The notes under the pieces were generated by a model, which saw nothing but the letters and a program-made list of their open reading frames with translations, was not told the origin of the DNA and did no database searches. Position numbers and translations under genes: made by a program. 38,458 nucleotides of DNA from NCBI GenBank assembly GCA_001931875.2, contig MSJH02000744.1, forward strand, positions 1-38,458, written 5' to 3'. The DNA comes from Byssochlamys sp. IMV 00236 (Eukaryota; Ascomycota; Eurotiomycetes; Eurotiales; Thermoascaceae). Below, piece by piece: positions 10,951-23,097 of the stretch; position 1 is the first letter of the stretch, and each line of letters opens with the position of its first letter.

Positions 10951-11984
10951 ATGTCTGATATTCCATCAGTCAAGGTAAAAGGAATCAAAAAAGACAAAAT
11001 CACATATTCATTCTGTGAGGTTAGCTCAATAGTGGTTACAATTTCCCTTTAATTGGTTTTGGTACTTTTGGTGGTAATGACGCGCCTGAACAAGTCTATC
11101 ACGCAAGCAAGATTGCTTTAAATGCTGGATATAAGCATTTTGACACGGCTTATAGCTGTAAGTAATCTCTTCTTATAGAGTGAGTAGATACTAAAAATAT
11201 TTATATAGATCAAACAGAAGATTCATTAGCAAAGGCTATCAAAGAAAGCGGTATTCCTCGCGAAGAATTGTTCATTACTACCAAGCTCTGGCAGAATTTC
11301 CATGAACCTCAACATGTCGGCCCTGTATTTGAACGCTCTTTGAAAAATTTGGAAACAGATTATGTTGATCTGTACTTGATGCACTTCCCTATGTCCTGGA
11401 AATTTACAGGATACGAATTTGAAGACTTCAAAGACATTGACAATCCTGAAGTAACCAATGTTCCTATTATTGACACTTGGAGAGCCATGGAACAACTTGC
11501 CAAGAGCGGTAAGGCGCGTTCAATAGGTGTATCTAACTTTACAATTCCCATGCTGGAAGAACTTTTAAGCCAATGTGAGATCCCTCCTGCTGTCAACCAA
11601 GTTGAACTTCATCCTTACTTGCCTCAAGAAGATTTGGTCGAATATTGCAAAAAGAAAAACATTATGCTAACCGCGTATTCTCCACTTGGTAACCCTGGTT
11701 ACAGAAACAATATGATCAATATTTTCGAGCACCCCACTGTTCTTAAGCTCACTGAAAAATACAACAAGACACCAGTTCAAGTTGTACTTAACTATGGTAT
11801 CAACAGAGGATACGCCGTTATTCCAAAGTCTACGACAGAGTCACGTATTGTAGCCAATCTAACCTATTTCAAGATGGATCCTGAAGATATTGAAGCACTG
11901 ACAGAAATTGGACGAAAGAATCCTCAGAGAACATGCAGACCACAAATCATATTTGGTCCTAACAATAACATTTTTAACGAATAA
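10951..11984 (+). CDS. NAD(P)H-dependent aldose/xylose reductase (AKR family)
   Basis: Cytosolic reductase turning aldoses such as xylose into polyols, or detoxifying aldehydes. Exons 10951-10974, 11025-11157 and 11209-11984 give 310 residues, close to the 315-325 of fungal xylose reductases. The acceptor at 11023-11024 was chosen because it keeps phase and gives KLNSGYNFPLIGFGT, the standard start of the barrel; the nearer TAG at 11032-11034 breaks the frame. The catalytic tetrad is visible as Asp48, Tyr53 (DTAYSY), Lys78 (TTKLW) and His111 (LMHFP). IPKSTTESRI near the C-terminus is the 2'-phosphate/cofactor loop. It is a different subfamily from the reductase at the left edge, so the two are not a tandem duplication. 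The promoter has a TATA box, an inverted repeat and tandem palindromic 10-mers, suggesting regulated expression. Confidence 0.93.
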
Positions 11985-12209
11985 AAAAAGAATTTTCTAT
12001 ACTATTTTCACTTCAACTTTGATCAAAATAATATAAAGTTAAAGAAGCTCTTCTTTTATTTAAGCAACTCTCATTTCCATAAACAAAGTGTCTTTCCTTT
12101 AGTACAGACTTTACTCAGGATTTCCTTTTAAGTCACAACCAACCAAATTTAATTATGTAGCTCTCACTCTTAATAAAACACGTATTTTTTTCTTGCTCAG
12201 TTTTTCATC

Positions 12210-13276
12210 ATGGATGAAGAATCAATCTTGTTTGGCATTCGCAACCTCTTCGCGCTTGGAAATTATCAAGCTGTCATAAATGAAGTCAGTTCAACCAAAG
12301 GCATTTACTCGCCAGAGGCCAAATTAGAGGCACAGACTTATCTGTATCGCTCTTATGTGGCTCAAGGCAAATACAACTTGGTCATCAATGATATTGGTTC
12401 TTCTGAAGAAGCACCTTTAAAGGCCATCAAGTTGCTTGCTTCATTTTTGTCAGATAAGCAAAAGAATGTAGATGAACATGTACAAAAGGCTATGGCTTTA
12501 CTTGAAGAAGGTTCCAATCGTATCAACTCTGTTGTTCAAGTCGTCATTGCTTCCATTTTGGTACAAGCAGGCCGTTTTGAAGATGCTCTGAGAGTTCTTC
12601 ACTCTAGACAAAAGAAGTTGGAATGGTATTTATGCAAACATACTATGAAATGACTATAACTTATATACATATTCAGTTCTGCTTTAGCTGTACAAATTTA
12701 TCTTCAACTAGACCGTTTAGACTTGGCTAGAAATGAAGTTGCAAGTGTCAAGAGTTGGGCTGAAGATGCTTTATTATTGCAACTGATGGAAGCTTGGGTA
12801 GATCTTCGAATTGTAAGTTATTATATAAGAACGGAAGAACAAATTGATAATCATTTATCCAAAGGGAGGAGAGAAATATCAAGAAGCATATTATATCTAT
12901 GAAGAGTTTGCTCAATCAAACACAGCTCAGACAGTGAAAGTGTTGAATGGACAAGCTGCAGCGAATCTCGCATTAGGTAGATACCCTGAAGCAGAGAGTT
13001 TACTATTAGAAGCACAGAATAAGGATAGTGATAACCCAGAGACACTTATCAATCTGATCACATGTGCTACTTTAACTGGAAAATCTCAAGAAGTGATCAC
13101 CCGCTATACTAGGTAAAGCGCGTGTATATTGTAGACAATAGGAGACAATGAATAACACTTTATATAGTCAATTGAGAGAAGTTGCACCACAGCATCCTTA
13201 TTTGCAGGAACTTGATTTGAAGTCGAGTCTATTTGACCGTTGTGCATCTCGTTACGCTTTGGTGGACTCTGCGTAA
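12210..13276 (+). CDS. SEC28: Coatomer subunit epsilon (COPI)
   Basis: Epsilon-COP of the COPI coat, which with alpha-COP forms part of the vesicle cage for Golgi-to-ER traffic. Exons 12210-12625, 12677-12812, 12865-13112 and 13168-13276 give 302 residues, the usual length. The sequence is an all-helical TPR-type repeat protein: LFALGNYQAVINEV near the start, AGRFEDALRVLHS in the middle, LQLDRLDLARNEV in exon 2, and the strongly family-like LNGQAAANLALGRYPEAESLLLEAQNKD in parts of exon 3 (conserved in human COPE). The C-terminus, HPYLQELDLKSSLFDRC, also matches the family. No membrane segment or signal peptide is present, as expected for a cytosolic coat subunit. Confidence 0.93.
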
Positions 13277-13746
13277 TTTCTGAATAAATAATCTTGTTCA
13301 AATTATGTTGAAAGTGTCAAATTGAGACTATTCAAAAGTTTTTCTTTTATAATTAAAGACACAGCAAATCATTCAAATACATCAAATACTATATATAAAC
13401 TAGTCTTTTTACTATGGTATTCAGAGGCTTTACTTGTAAAAGGGGACTGTTCTAATATACTCCCTTGATCATCACATTGCTTATAATCACTATGTTTTGT
13501 GATATGATGATTCAACCCTATTTCGAAAAACTACACTTAGGAATCATATATCTTGATAATATGCTCCCTTTGTAGTCTCAATAGCATAGTCCATTGTAGT
13601 ATATGATCATATAATTTAGCTTTTAATAAAACACTCGCTTGCCTCACTCTACTGTATTTCATTGGCTGAACTTCAACTATAGAATATGAGTTGCTCTTTT
13701 CGGTATCTCTCTCTGTATCTCTCTTTCTTTTTTATATACACTCAAA
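13277..13746. other. Intergenic region between epsilon-COP and DAD1
   Basis: 470 nt of AT-rich sequence. CT-rich runs (CTCTCTCTGTATCTCTCTTTC) just before 13746 are the kind of pyrimidine tract common at fungal transcription starts. No gene or RNA was seen. Confidence 0.5.
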
Positions 13747-14187
13747 ATGGAAGGATTAAGTGCAGCTACCAAAAAGTTTATTACAGCATATCATAAAGAT
13801 ACACCCAACAGCTTAAAGCTTATTGATATATACCTTGTTTATATACTATTCACTGGCATTTTTCAATTTATTTATATGCTGATGGTTGGTACATTTCCAT
13901 ATAACGCTTTCCTCGGTGGCTTCATCTCAACTGTTGGAAGCTTTGTTCTTGCTGGTATTTACATTATTATTCTTTATCAAACAGTTATTGACGCGAATAT
14001 GCATTAGCTAACTTACGCATTCAAACTAATCCTGACAATAAGGAAATATTTCAGACGATATCACCAGAAAGGTAGAAAACAAAAAATATAATGCATTTAT
14101 TAAATCAAATTTGATATTAGAGCCTTTGCTGATTTTGTCGTTTGCTCCATTCTTTTACATGGTTTCTGTATTCACTTTTTAGGTTAA
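13747..14187 (+). CDS. OST2: Oligosaccharyltransferase subunit DAD1/Ost2
   Basis: Small membrane subunit of the ER oligosaccharyltransferase that N-glycosylates nascent proteins. Exons 13747-13954, 14008-14071 and 14121-14187 give 112 residues against 113 in human DAD1. Three hydrophobic segments are visible: [35 protein letters not shown], and the C-terminal [20 protein letters not shown]. Family-defining features are LVGTFP-type loop (here [10 protein letters not shown]), LRIQTNP, and ISPERAFADF spanning the last intron, with a terminal Gly. The second acceptor (14006-14007) and last exon are needed to restore the conserved C-terminus; reading through the first donor ends in an unrelated 17-residue tail. 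Confidence 0.95.
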
Positions 14188-14244
14188 AAGAACAGATTGT
14201 ATGTATTTATTGAATAAAAAAAAAAAAAAAAATAGATTAGGTAC

Positions 14245-15071
14245 TTAAGGGCAAGAATGTTTTAATGTCAATAAGATGGAAGGCTCTTCTTGGCCTTTCT
14301 TGTCTAATTCCAGCCTTCTTCTTGCTTCTTCAATCTCTTTACTTCGTTGAACGAGTAAACTCGCAGTTTCAGTTGCAGTATAAACAGCTTCACCCGTTGC
14401 AGTCAGTAATTTGCCAAACATGGTCCGAACAATACGATCATACCAAAATGAGAGAATAGGTATTGTGCTGATGATGCCTAATGTTTGTTGTTATTATAAC
14501 CATAGAGAACATTATTTCAATATGCACCTTCCACTGTCCAGTGTTCTTCATGTGCTTCAATCTTTAATAATCCACTATCTTTGTCTGTCTCTCTAAACTC
14601 TAATATGACTGTTACTGGTAGTTGTACTTTGATATATGGGAACATTCTTGGACATAGCGTCTGTTCTAAAAATACGACACAAGTCTTTCCGTTGAAGCAA
14701 ATGTTGTTTATCGTAGGTGGTATCTTGTTTAGCATCTTCCAAACTAGAAAAATGCTTTGTTTTTTTTGTAAAAAAAGTTAGACTGCTTCCTTCTTTCTTT
14801 TCTCCTTACTGTTTTATATTATGAACTCCAGATGATTTCAGGATGGGAGATACAAATGTAGCATTTGGCAAATAATAATGGTCTAGTATATGCTTTCTTT
14901 TTACATCATCATAAGAGAATAAATCATCAATGATTTCTGAAGAGGAATGAGTAACTAATTTAGATCGCTTTTTATTATAGTAAACCAACTTTTAATCACT
15001 GCATCATAATTGTTGTTTCCTTCTTCATCTATTAAACTATGTTCTGCATCCGTTGTATCATAAATATCCAT
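14245..15071 (-). CDS. SigF-like NTF2-domain protein, function unknown
   Basis: Four minus-strand exons, 15071-14990, 14954-14810, 14754-14528 and 14477-14245, close in phase to 228 residues. The acceptor at 14755-14756 was chosen because it is the one that keeps frame, giving IKHIFLVWKMLNKIPP. The pattern DHYYLPNATFVSPIL, followed by VWKML, NICFNGKTCVVFLEQ, VILEFRE and a sequence ending in EEHWTVEG, fits the cone-shaped alpha+beta NTF2/SnoaL fold, closest in style to fungal SigF-like NTF2 proteins. After the fold come a hydrophobic stretch (IISTIPILSFWYDRIV) and an amphipathic, charged helix with EIEEARRRLELDKK. The hydrophobic stretch may anchor it to a membrane. No catalytic residues can be named. 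The first donor (GTTGGT) is unusual but needed for phase. Confidence 0.7.
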
Positions 15072-15432
15072 CTTTAATTCAAATTTTTTATCTTCAAAAA
15101 AAAAAGGAGAAATAAGACAAAAAGCAAAAAAAAAAGGTTTTGATGTTGCATAAAGATTGTACAGTCTTTTATCCAATGAAAATGTATTATATATGTATAT
15201 AAGTATATGCATATTGTTTGTTTGGGAAGTATCATGTTTATTATATGAAAAAAATGATAAAAGATATCCTTTATTTCGTTATCATTCTGTACATTTTCAA
15301 CATTCAAAAAGACTCATTTTACAGTTCTCTTTAACAAAAAATACACTTTACTTTAGAGACTATGTTTTGATAATTATAGACTTTATTATCGAACAAGACT
15401 GTCCTTCTTTCCTTTCTTTCATTTCAAATCCA
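15072..15432. other. Spacer between TFIIF beta and the NTF2-like gene
   Basis: Very AT-rich spacer that would contain the TFIIF beta 3' end and the promoter of the downstream minus-strand gene. Overlapping short frames on both strands have low-complexity composition and no family signal. Confidence 0.5.
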
Positions 15433-16538
15433 TTACAATTTCACATCCTCCATGAATTCTTCATCTTCACTTGATGTAGCCTCTTCTGGTGATTTCTCTA
15501 CCGCATTCTGTTTTTCAGCTGCGGAAAGCCTCTGCTTGAATTCTGGTTTCAATTGATAATTACCAGCATAAGGCCCTCTCTTGTTTAAGATACAAATTTC
15601 ATTGAGTATTTCCTTCAAGTATTGGCTGGGTTGCTTTGTTTCTTCCAAAATACCCTTAAATGACCAGTAGGGGTATCTGTCAAATGCCGCAAATAATAAA
15701 TCCATAAGTTCGTTTCTGGGCATACGTGTTGCTTTTTCTTTGTCGAGTCTTGGTTTTTTGGATTGCTACATGGAGTAGGTTAGCAAATGAAATAATGGTC
15801 ATCAAAGAAACTTACAACAAAGTCTGCGAAATCGCTTGTTGGGACTGTACTGCTTGCTCCTGGTACAAAAATCGGCTGATTGTTCTGTCCAAGAACCTGT
15901 GTCGTTCTCTGTGGTGTGCCTGCTTCCATCACTCTCTTTCTCATAATGTTTCTGTATGCATTCGTTTCTGTAGGCACAGCTACTCCTTCATGATACACTG
16001 TGCCACTGATTGCCTTGCCGTGGTCTGATTGTGAAAATACAAACTTGTTTTGCACGTCTGTTGATATGAAATTGATACTGTACTCTTTTGGGATAGTCGC
16101 TGTTGTTTCATTATCTGGCAAGACAAGAGATACCTAAGAAGATTATATGAGATATAAGCGAATGATATGCTTTATAAGACTCACACTTGATTTTCCTTGC
16201 TGTGCACTAGCATAAAATATGGTAAGAGAGTTTGCTTATATTTTGAAAACACTCAGGTTGTATACACTTTACCTGTCTTTATATATACGAACACTTCCTA
16301 ATCTCACATTTTCTTGATCAATCTTCTTCCACATTTCGGAAAGAAACCTTGGAACCTATTGTTCATGAAAGACATTAACAAATTCTCTTCTTCATTGTCT
16401 AATCTTTACTTTGACGAGCCAAACTTTGTTTTCTGCCTGATCTAATTTGAGATCTTCTGCATCATCTTCGTCAATGACTTCTTCTAATGGTCCAGGATCA
16501 TCTTCAAAGAGTGCATCAACATCTTCATGATCAGACAT
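15433..16538 (-). CDS. TFG2: Transcription initiation factor IIF, beta subunit
   Basis: Small subunit of TFIIF, which escorts RNA polymerase II into the preinitiation complex. Five minus-strand exons, 16538-16410, 16355-16273, 16206-16185, 16133-15816 and 15765-15433, give 294 residues in phase. An acidic N-terminus (DEDDAEDLKLDQAENKVWLVKVP) leads into the dimerisation barrel, with KVWLVKVPRFLSEMW, the family hallmark. The C-terminal winged-helix domain has RNELMDLLFAAFDRYPYWSF (split in the text at that length), followed by QPSQYLKEILNEIC and GPYAGNYQLKPEF, which match RAP30 closely. The last residues are acidic (SSEDEEFMEDVKL). Exon 3 is only 22 nt. Upstream lies the 6.8-kb gene desert, so its promoter faces that region. 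Confidence 0.95.
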
Positions 16539-17102
16539 TATTATAAGTAAAAAAGTAAAGAAAAAAAAAGAGAGGTACAGCCGAGTTCAAATAATAGACG
16601 ACGGAGAGTGAATTTAGCATGGTTCGGGCATTTAGCGTTTTGATCAGAAAAATAGCTGTAATGCATTACATGAATTTATTGATAAGCTGCATACTTTTAT
16701 TCGAGTGGCTTTAGATCATTCTGGATAAGTATTGAAGTGATTAAGGTAACTTGTTTCTTCTCATAGAAAATAAGAAATTACTCTAGTAGCTTTATTCAAT
16801 TGAATGCATTAAGGGAATCCTGTGGTATCATTTTCGTTATGATATGCAGTGCCAATTGTTATGGAAATAATAACTCCCAAGTGACCGTTCTTTCATATGT
16901 ACAGTACACACTATATACATGTATCATTTTTGCCATTTATTGTCATGTCCTAAAGCACAAACCGCTCTAATCACTGCTTTTACCATGTATTACTATTTCC
17001 AAGGCTCACACTGAATCCTCGAGTTAGCAGTGATAAAAAAAACTCAGTATTATCACATTTAGTGATATTTTTTCATGTTAGCCTTTGACGTGGTTTAAAA
17101 AC

Positions 17103-17417
17103 ATGGAAAGTTCTTGCTGGATAACCTTAATTTTAATACTTGTATTACTTACTTCTCTAATTATCTTGCCCTCTTCTTTTTTAAATAAACATCCAATGGT
17201 TCTATTGGTGATTAAAATAAAGAATTTGGGCACAAATGAAGTTTTGCTGGAGAAAGAAAAATGCGCTATCAAGAGCGGTTTGGGTTATTGAGCTATTATG
17301 TGGTATAAGTTGGTAACAAAAGAAGAAATACAGCTATACAATCGCTTTATCATGGATTATGCCGAGAGAATATTACAGCGTTATTTTATATGCAAACAGG
17401 AGAATTATATGCTTTAA
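17103..17417 (+). pseudogene. 105-codon frame interrupted by one in-frame TGA
   Basis: From the ATG at 17103 the frame encodes an N-terminal hydrophobic helix (SCWITLILILVLLTSLIILP, a possible membrane anchor), then a stretch with IKIKNLGTNEVLLEKEK. It meets TGA at 17289-17291 and continues in the same frame with MWYKLVTKEEIQLYNRF and YAERILQRYFICKQEN to TAA at 17415-17417. Composition after the TGA is at least as protein-like as before. It may be a gene with a recent nonsense mutation, or a chance frame. I do not recognise a family. No intron removes the TGA sensibly. Confidence 0.3.
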
Positions 17418-20065
17418 TCATTGTTTCGTCTAGTAATGTATCAAGTATCGATGAGCAATGTAGCTTAATTTCAGCTCTATTGTTATCTCAAACGATAGCT
17501 TGTCACACTACCGGTTTGAAAAGATATAAATAACTGATTTAATGTATTTTGATAAAAACACCATTCTTTCATTACAAGAATTGTACTATTAATTTTACAA
17601 AAACACTGGAAGCCTGAACCATCCTCTATTTTCCATTCAAATAATAAATTTACATTATCATCATCCCCAATGAGGATTGAGCATGTAGTGTTATATAATA
17701 ATAACGTGTCTTATAGTCAGTCTGCTGTATTAAAAAATCAATTTTATATGATAAGATGATATATTTATAGGGCAATATGACACGTTCCTTTATTGATCAA
17801 TACTTGCCTTTCTCTCCCCTATATTCTTAGACACACATCACCCCACATCATTCCAGATGAATACCTGGTTCCTCAATAAGGGGCATGTATTTTTAAAGCT
17901 TACAGCATGCACTCTTGGAAGAATACGTTTTAGCTTTTTGAAAATGATATTACTCTTTATCATCTCTTAAAGTTCACTTGTGTATTATTAATTTAACCAT
18001 ATATCAGAATCTGGTGATCTATATTTATAAAACATGGATATTAAAACTATTTAATTTTTTTTACCATAGCTTTTTAGTAAAATACAATACGCTACAGCTG
18101 TCGTCAGTCTTTTCTAAAACATATAGTAAATTATACAATTTTTGGATACAAAGCATATTTACACATTTATTACAATTTATATAAAGCAACGAGAATTGAA
18201 GAAAGCGGTCAAGGAAAAGTTTTTTTTCTGTTGAGTATAAGCCTTTGTTATTGTTTGTTTTATTAAAATATAAAGTTATTTTTGTAATGTGAATAGAATA
18301 TCCTTTTGCCATGGGTTGCATTACTATACTCTTTAGACTCATTTCAACTTGAGTGTACATATATTTGACACTTTATCTGTTATTAGCATAGATAGTATAC
18401 AATAATTTGAGATATAACAATTACTTCTTTTACACCTTTCGAAATATTTATATCAAAACTATGAAGGTAATATTCTAGGAATGTAAGACATAAAAAGAGA
18501 GTATTTTATAAATTTAAGTATAGAGTAAAACTAGCTGCTTGATGATAGCATAGCAACACTCAAGTAACAAAGGCATAATTCGTATTGAACTCCTTTAAAT
18601 TCGCTTCTTAATAAATACGTATTTATTAATATAGTATTCTTCAAAAGCATTTTAATTTCTATCTGAGGTATACAGATTTGAAGTTACATAAAATATCAGT
18701 ATAGAATTCTTTTTAAAAAGGAAAAGACAAACTACTTGTTGTACTTAATTTTTGAGGTAAACATTCGACTTCCACATTTCTTATTCTTTTTGCTCATTGT
18801 GTTAAGCTTCCTCTAAATGCATAAAGTGAGACAATACTTAAATACAGCACGATTTATTGTAACGTAAGAATGAAACACATATTTTATACCTTATTTTACC
18901 ACTTAATACAGCTCCAAAATACATAATTTACAGAAAATAACGAAATGGAGACATAATAAAACGTTATTTCAAGCAATGGTTATAGTTCGAAATATTCTTT
19001 TGAATACGTCTCTATATTCTTGTCAAAATAAAATTACAGAAATATGCTAAAGAATAGCATTCTGGAGAAGACAAATAACAGAACATGAATGTAATAAACA
19101 CGATTAATTAAATGCAAATAAAAAATTAAGAAACGCGTCGAAAAGTAAAGAAGATGAGAATATATTTAATAAAGTTATAGTTTTTCTCTCTGAGGAGTGA
19201 GGTTTATGAAATAAAGAAAAATATATGCTCAGAAAGTTGCTATTATTCTGATTACACGTCAAAGACACTTTAGTAGAAGCTTTATGCCAAAAAAAAAGCA
19301 TTTGAACACTGAAAAATTATTTTAGATGGATTAAGAAGCTATTCTAGGCCATTCTTGTTGCTATTGACAATAGTAAGCTGAAAATTCATTATTAAATTCA
19401 TTTTAATGCACTGCTACCTTATTATTTCAACTACATCTAAGATTGGATTTTGTAAATATGTTTTTATTTGAGCTTTTTGTTTGATATTAAGGTCTATAAA
19501 ACTCGCTCATTCTAATAGCTTATATTAACAAATTTTACTTTATCAACCGTTTTTATTGTATTTGAGTAAAATGTGTAATCCGATAAAGTAAAAGTACAAT
19601 GAGACTGCGTATATATTTATTTGGAATAAAGCTAAGAGAAAAGGGATGATAGCGCAATCTACAATTATATATCAAGAAGCTGAGGTATTTAAACCGAGTT
19701 GACCAGATTTGATTGAATTTTAATCGACATTATAGTAACAACAGATTCAACTCTAGGTATTATTTTTAAGCATTGAATAACATCGTGCATGCTACAGTTT
19801 TTCATGGATTTTGACTTAGAAAGAAGTTGAAAAATGAATGCACAGGATAAATGTATCTGCTTTGTCAAACACGTAAGTAAAAACAAAAACGAATGATAAT
19901 AGAAATAGACAATAAGTTAGTGAGACTGAACTATGGTGATATTTTATTACAGTGAATAAGCAACGGTATTTATATTTTTTAACATCTATGAGGAATAAAA
20001 GCAATTGGCTTAATTGCACATCCATTTGTAATTGCCCAAGAAATATGGGAAGAACATCCAGGCTA

Positions 20066-20080
20066 AGGTCAACATGACCT
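20066..20080. repeat. Perfect inverted repeat AGGTCA-ACA-TGACCT
   Basis: Six-base arms with a 3-nt spacer inside the gene desert. The form resembles a binding site for a dimeric regulator, but with a single copy and no neighbouring gene it may be chance. Confidence 0.4.
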
Positions 20081-20777
20081 GATAGTGATTGTCAAATGAG
20101 GAGTCATAAATCTGTAATACAAGAGCACTAATATTCAACTAAAGTATTGTGATGACACATCATTATCGATCGTTTATCTATATAAACGACAGGGAGGTTT
20201 TACGTTTTAGGAATTGTAGGTACGGCAATCATGAAAGCAAGTCCTGAGGGAATTAATTAAGCAATGAAGAATCAATGTAAATAGGGAATCCTGCTCTCCA
20301 TACGGTATTATAAGCAGAGGTATACGCTTTGAAATGTATTGAAAAATCAGACGAAGATAAAGAGAGGTATAGAGCAATTTGATGTCTGAGCAATTAGAGA
20401 TATAGAGAACACGGCGAAAAGGCAGGGAAACACATAGAGAAAGCTTGTATTCGAGGATATTTTTTGTCACATCAGCTTTCATATCCTAATTTAAGGTTAA
20501 TGACATTTTGTAAAAAAAAATAGTATAAATTACAAAAGAAAAAAAAATAGAGAGAAAGAAATTTTAATGAGAATTACTTCTGGAAAGATGGACAGATTTT
20601 TATATAATGAAGGTCTTTATTCCATTATTTTTTTATTTACCTTTTTTAAAAAATGGCATAGCACGCGCAAAAGATAGACATACAGAGTAATTTCGTAGAA
20701 TATCTAGAGAATATTGACCTATTCTTCTTATTAGGGGACCGAAATTCGGTGGAATGGAGATAAATGTTCTAAACACT

Positions 20778-20930
20778 GGTAGATCAAGAGAGGATTGAGC
20801 AGAGTGTGCAAGAAGCGCCAGAAGAATATGAGCCTCTAGAGCACTAGTTTTAAAAAGAAAGTAAGACTGGGAATAATTATGGTTATGTTTCGGATTATGA
20901 TAACGATAATGGTGAGAGAAATGAAAAAAA
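20778..20930 (+). pseudogene. Degenerate acidic coding remnant
   Basis: One frame reads VDQERIEQSVQEAPEEYEPLEH, then two stops (TAG, TAA) close together, then KESKTGNNYGYVSDYDND and ERNEKN before TGA. The acidic and polar composition stands out from the Lys/Phe/Ile/Asn-rich noise of random AT-rich DNA. No start, splice site or family was seen. Confidence 0.25.
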
Positions 20931-21748
20931 TTGACAACGATTTAAAAGGACATCATACGCTAGGTAAGAAACAAAAAGCTTTAACCTTTCTTTTATGGCT
21001 AAACAAGAAGAGGAACGAAAGAAACGATGAGCATTCATCAAAATCATATTCACTAATGTTCGTCTAAAATCTTCCGAGTCATACTCTTCTGTCACAATAT
21101 CGTGCTGCTTTTTTTTGCAATTTTAATCCATATAATTTTAGAAAATATCAAAAGTGCTTACTAACTTACGTTATATTTATGGATATTATTTCCCTATGAC
21201 ACAATCAATCTATTGTCAACGCAATGTGGTCTTTCTGATCGTATTCTTTTTCCTCTTATTCTTTACTCGCTATAAAGACACACCTAACAGTTACATGAAC
21301 GCCGTTGGTAAAGAAACCTAATAGCAGTCTTTCTGTCATTTCTTCCCTTAGCTACCAATTCCAGTAGCCCCTAAATATAACACACAATATAAAAACGCCA
21401 TGGCCGATAGTTGAATTATTCGATCCAATGACTATTTCTTAGATTGTATTGGATAGTACAAGTAAAATAAGCGCCAGATTTTGTCGATGTCCGTAGTGTT
21501 TTCCAAACTAGGAGAATAAATACTATTTTCATAAATTTTATTCGTGTACGTTTAGAAAAAAAATACTTACATTTTTTTTTTTTGCAAGCAATAAGCTTCT
21601 AAAAGACATTTTGGTACATTCGAGAGATAAAACAATACTCAGAGCATAATATTCTGCTTTTTTGGTTTTCGTAATGTATTGAAAATAAAATAAATTGATA
21701 AGTTTACTTTCTCAAAGTGAGCGAAAAAATAAGCTTTTTACGAATAAA

Positions 21749-21751
<3 letters not shown>

Positions 21752-21784
<33 letters not shown>
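21752..21784. repeat. 33-nt poly-T tract
   Basis: The longest homopolymer inside the window apart from the left edge. It lies in the gene desert and could be the A-tail of a retroposed element inserted on the minus strand, although no element body is recognisable next to it. Confidence 0.85.
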
Positions 21785-21785
<1 letters not shown>

Positions 21786-22342
21786 TGAACAAGTATTTTC
21801 TAAAATAGCGTATGTAAACTGATAACAAAAAGTTACACAGACTCCTTTTTTTCATGCATAGTATTTAAGGAGTAACCTTACGCTTTCGTGTCTTTTTTCC
21901 AAATATTGACAAATTATTGGTAGATTATGATCTCTGTGTGATATGAATAATCATTGCAGAATAATTTCTTTACTAATTCAGTTCTTGATAGAATTAGGTA
22001 AGATTAAAAAATCATTTTATGGAAACTTTGTTAATTAATAAATATACTATTTTCAGAAAGTAATATCGTACTGAGATGTCTTATTTTGTATTGTAAATTT
22101 TTGAATTATGCGACATTACTTTTAGAAATAAAATACACAAGCAGAGAGCTTCGAGCAAGAATTATGATTATCAAAATATGACATGACAGTTGTTTATGCA
22201 GTATGAAACCTACAAGGGCATGATAATAGACTCAAGCTTTAACAGTTCTAATATGTATGTTATATAGCAAGAGCTTTACGATAAATACCGTTAAATTAGC
22301 AAAGCGTACACCTGTCTTACTTTAAAATGAATTTGAAGCAAG

Positions 22343-22363
22343 CAAAAAAAAAAAAAAAAAAAA
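22343..22363. repeat. Poly-A tract of about 21 nt
   Basis: Homopolymer in the gene desert. No retroelement sequence was recognised in front of it. Confidence 0.8.
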
Positions 22364-23097
22364 TCTACAGGTTGAAAGGCTTTATATAGTTAAACATAAC
22401 AAGAAAGAATAAGATAAATATATGCGAGCAGATATACCATGTCCATGAATTTGAAGGAAAAGGCAGCATTGAATTTCAAAAATACTGTTGTAATCAACAA
22501 TAGAATGGGCACATCAAAGAATAAATTCAATAGTTAGATTCCCAGCGAAATCCCCTTAGACAACATGGTGTTGCTAAGAATGTAGAAAACAGAACAATTA
22601 GAATCATAATCAACCACAAGTAAATTCATCAAGCATGTAGATACAAGTTATGCAATAGATTTTCAAATCATTGATTATAAATACCGATATTCTGAATACC
22701 CTTTTAACGGGGGCTTTATATTATCGAATAAAAAAGTCCTGAAAGTATTTACCTGCCTTTTTGATAATATAAAACAGAGGCTGCTGTTAATATAAAGAGT
22801 TTTCTTGAGGTTTATAAGTTTAGGTGCTTGAAGTGACCACCAGATCTTTTAAAATTGATCAAACTGTGAAGAGTAAAATAAAGTAAAAGATAATAAGAGA
22901 TCAGGAACTTTTATAACAAAAGTTATGTCCTGTTTATAAAGAAGAAAAGGGAAGTTGGTTGATTGATTATCTTGGTAATAATTCAATGATTTTTATTTTC
23001 AACAAAAAGGTTTCATCCTTTTATATTATTCATAATACTTCTTGGATAAACTCCATCCACTTTTACCGAAAAAGGTCTTGATCCGAGAATTTTCATA

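Noticed and set aside
1..11984. The two aldo/keto reductases as a tandem duplication or sugar cluster
   Set aside because: They belong to different subfamilies (Ara2/L-galactose-dehydrogenase type versus xylose-reductase type) and are separated by unrelated genes.
20149..20260. Possible C/D-box snoRNA (TGATGA followed by CTGA)
   Set aside because: The boxes are about 100 nt apart with no terminal stem, and such hexamers are common by chance in AT-rich DNA.
18061..20482. Several 60-100 residue frames in the gene desert
   Set aside because: Their Phe/Leu/Tyr/Lys/Asn-rich composition is what random AT-rich DNA gives; no motif, start context or splice structure.
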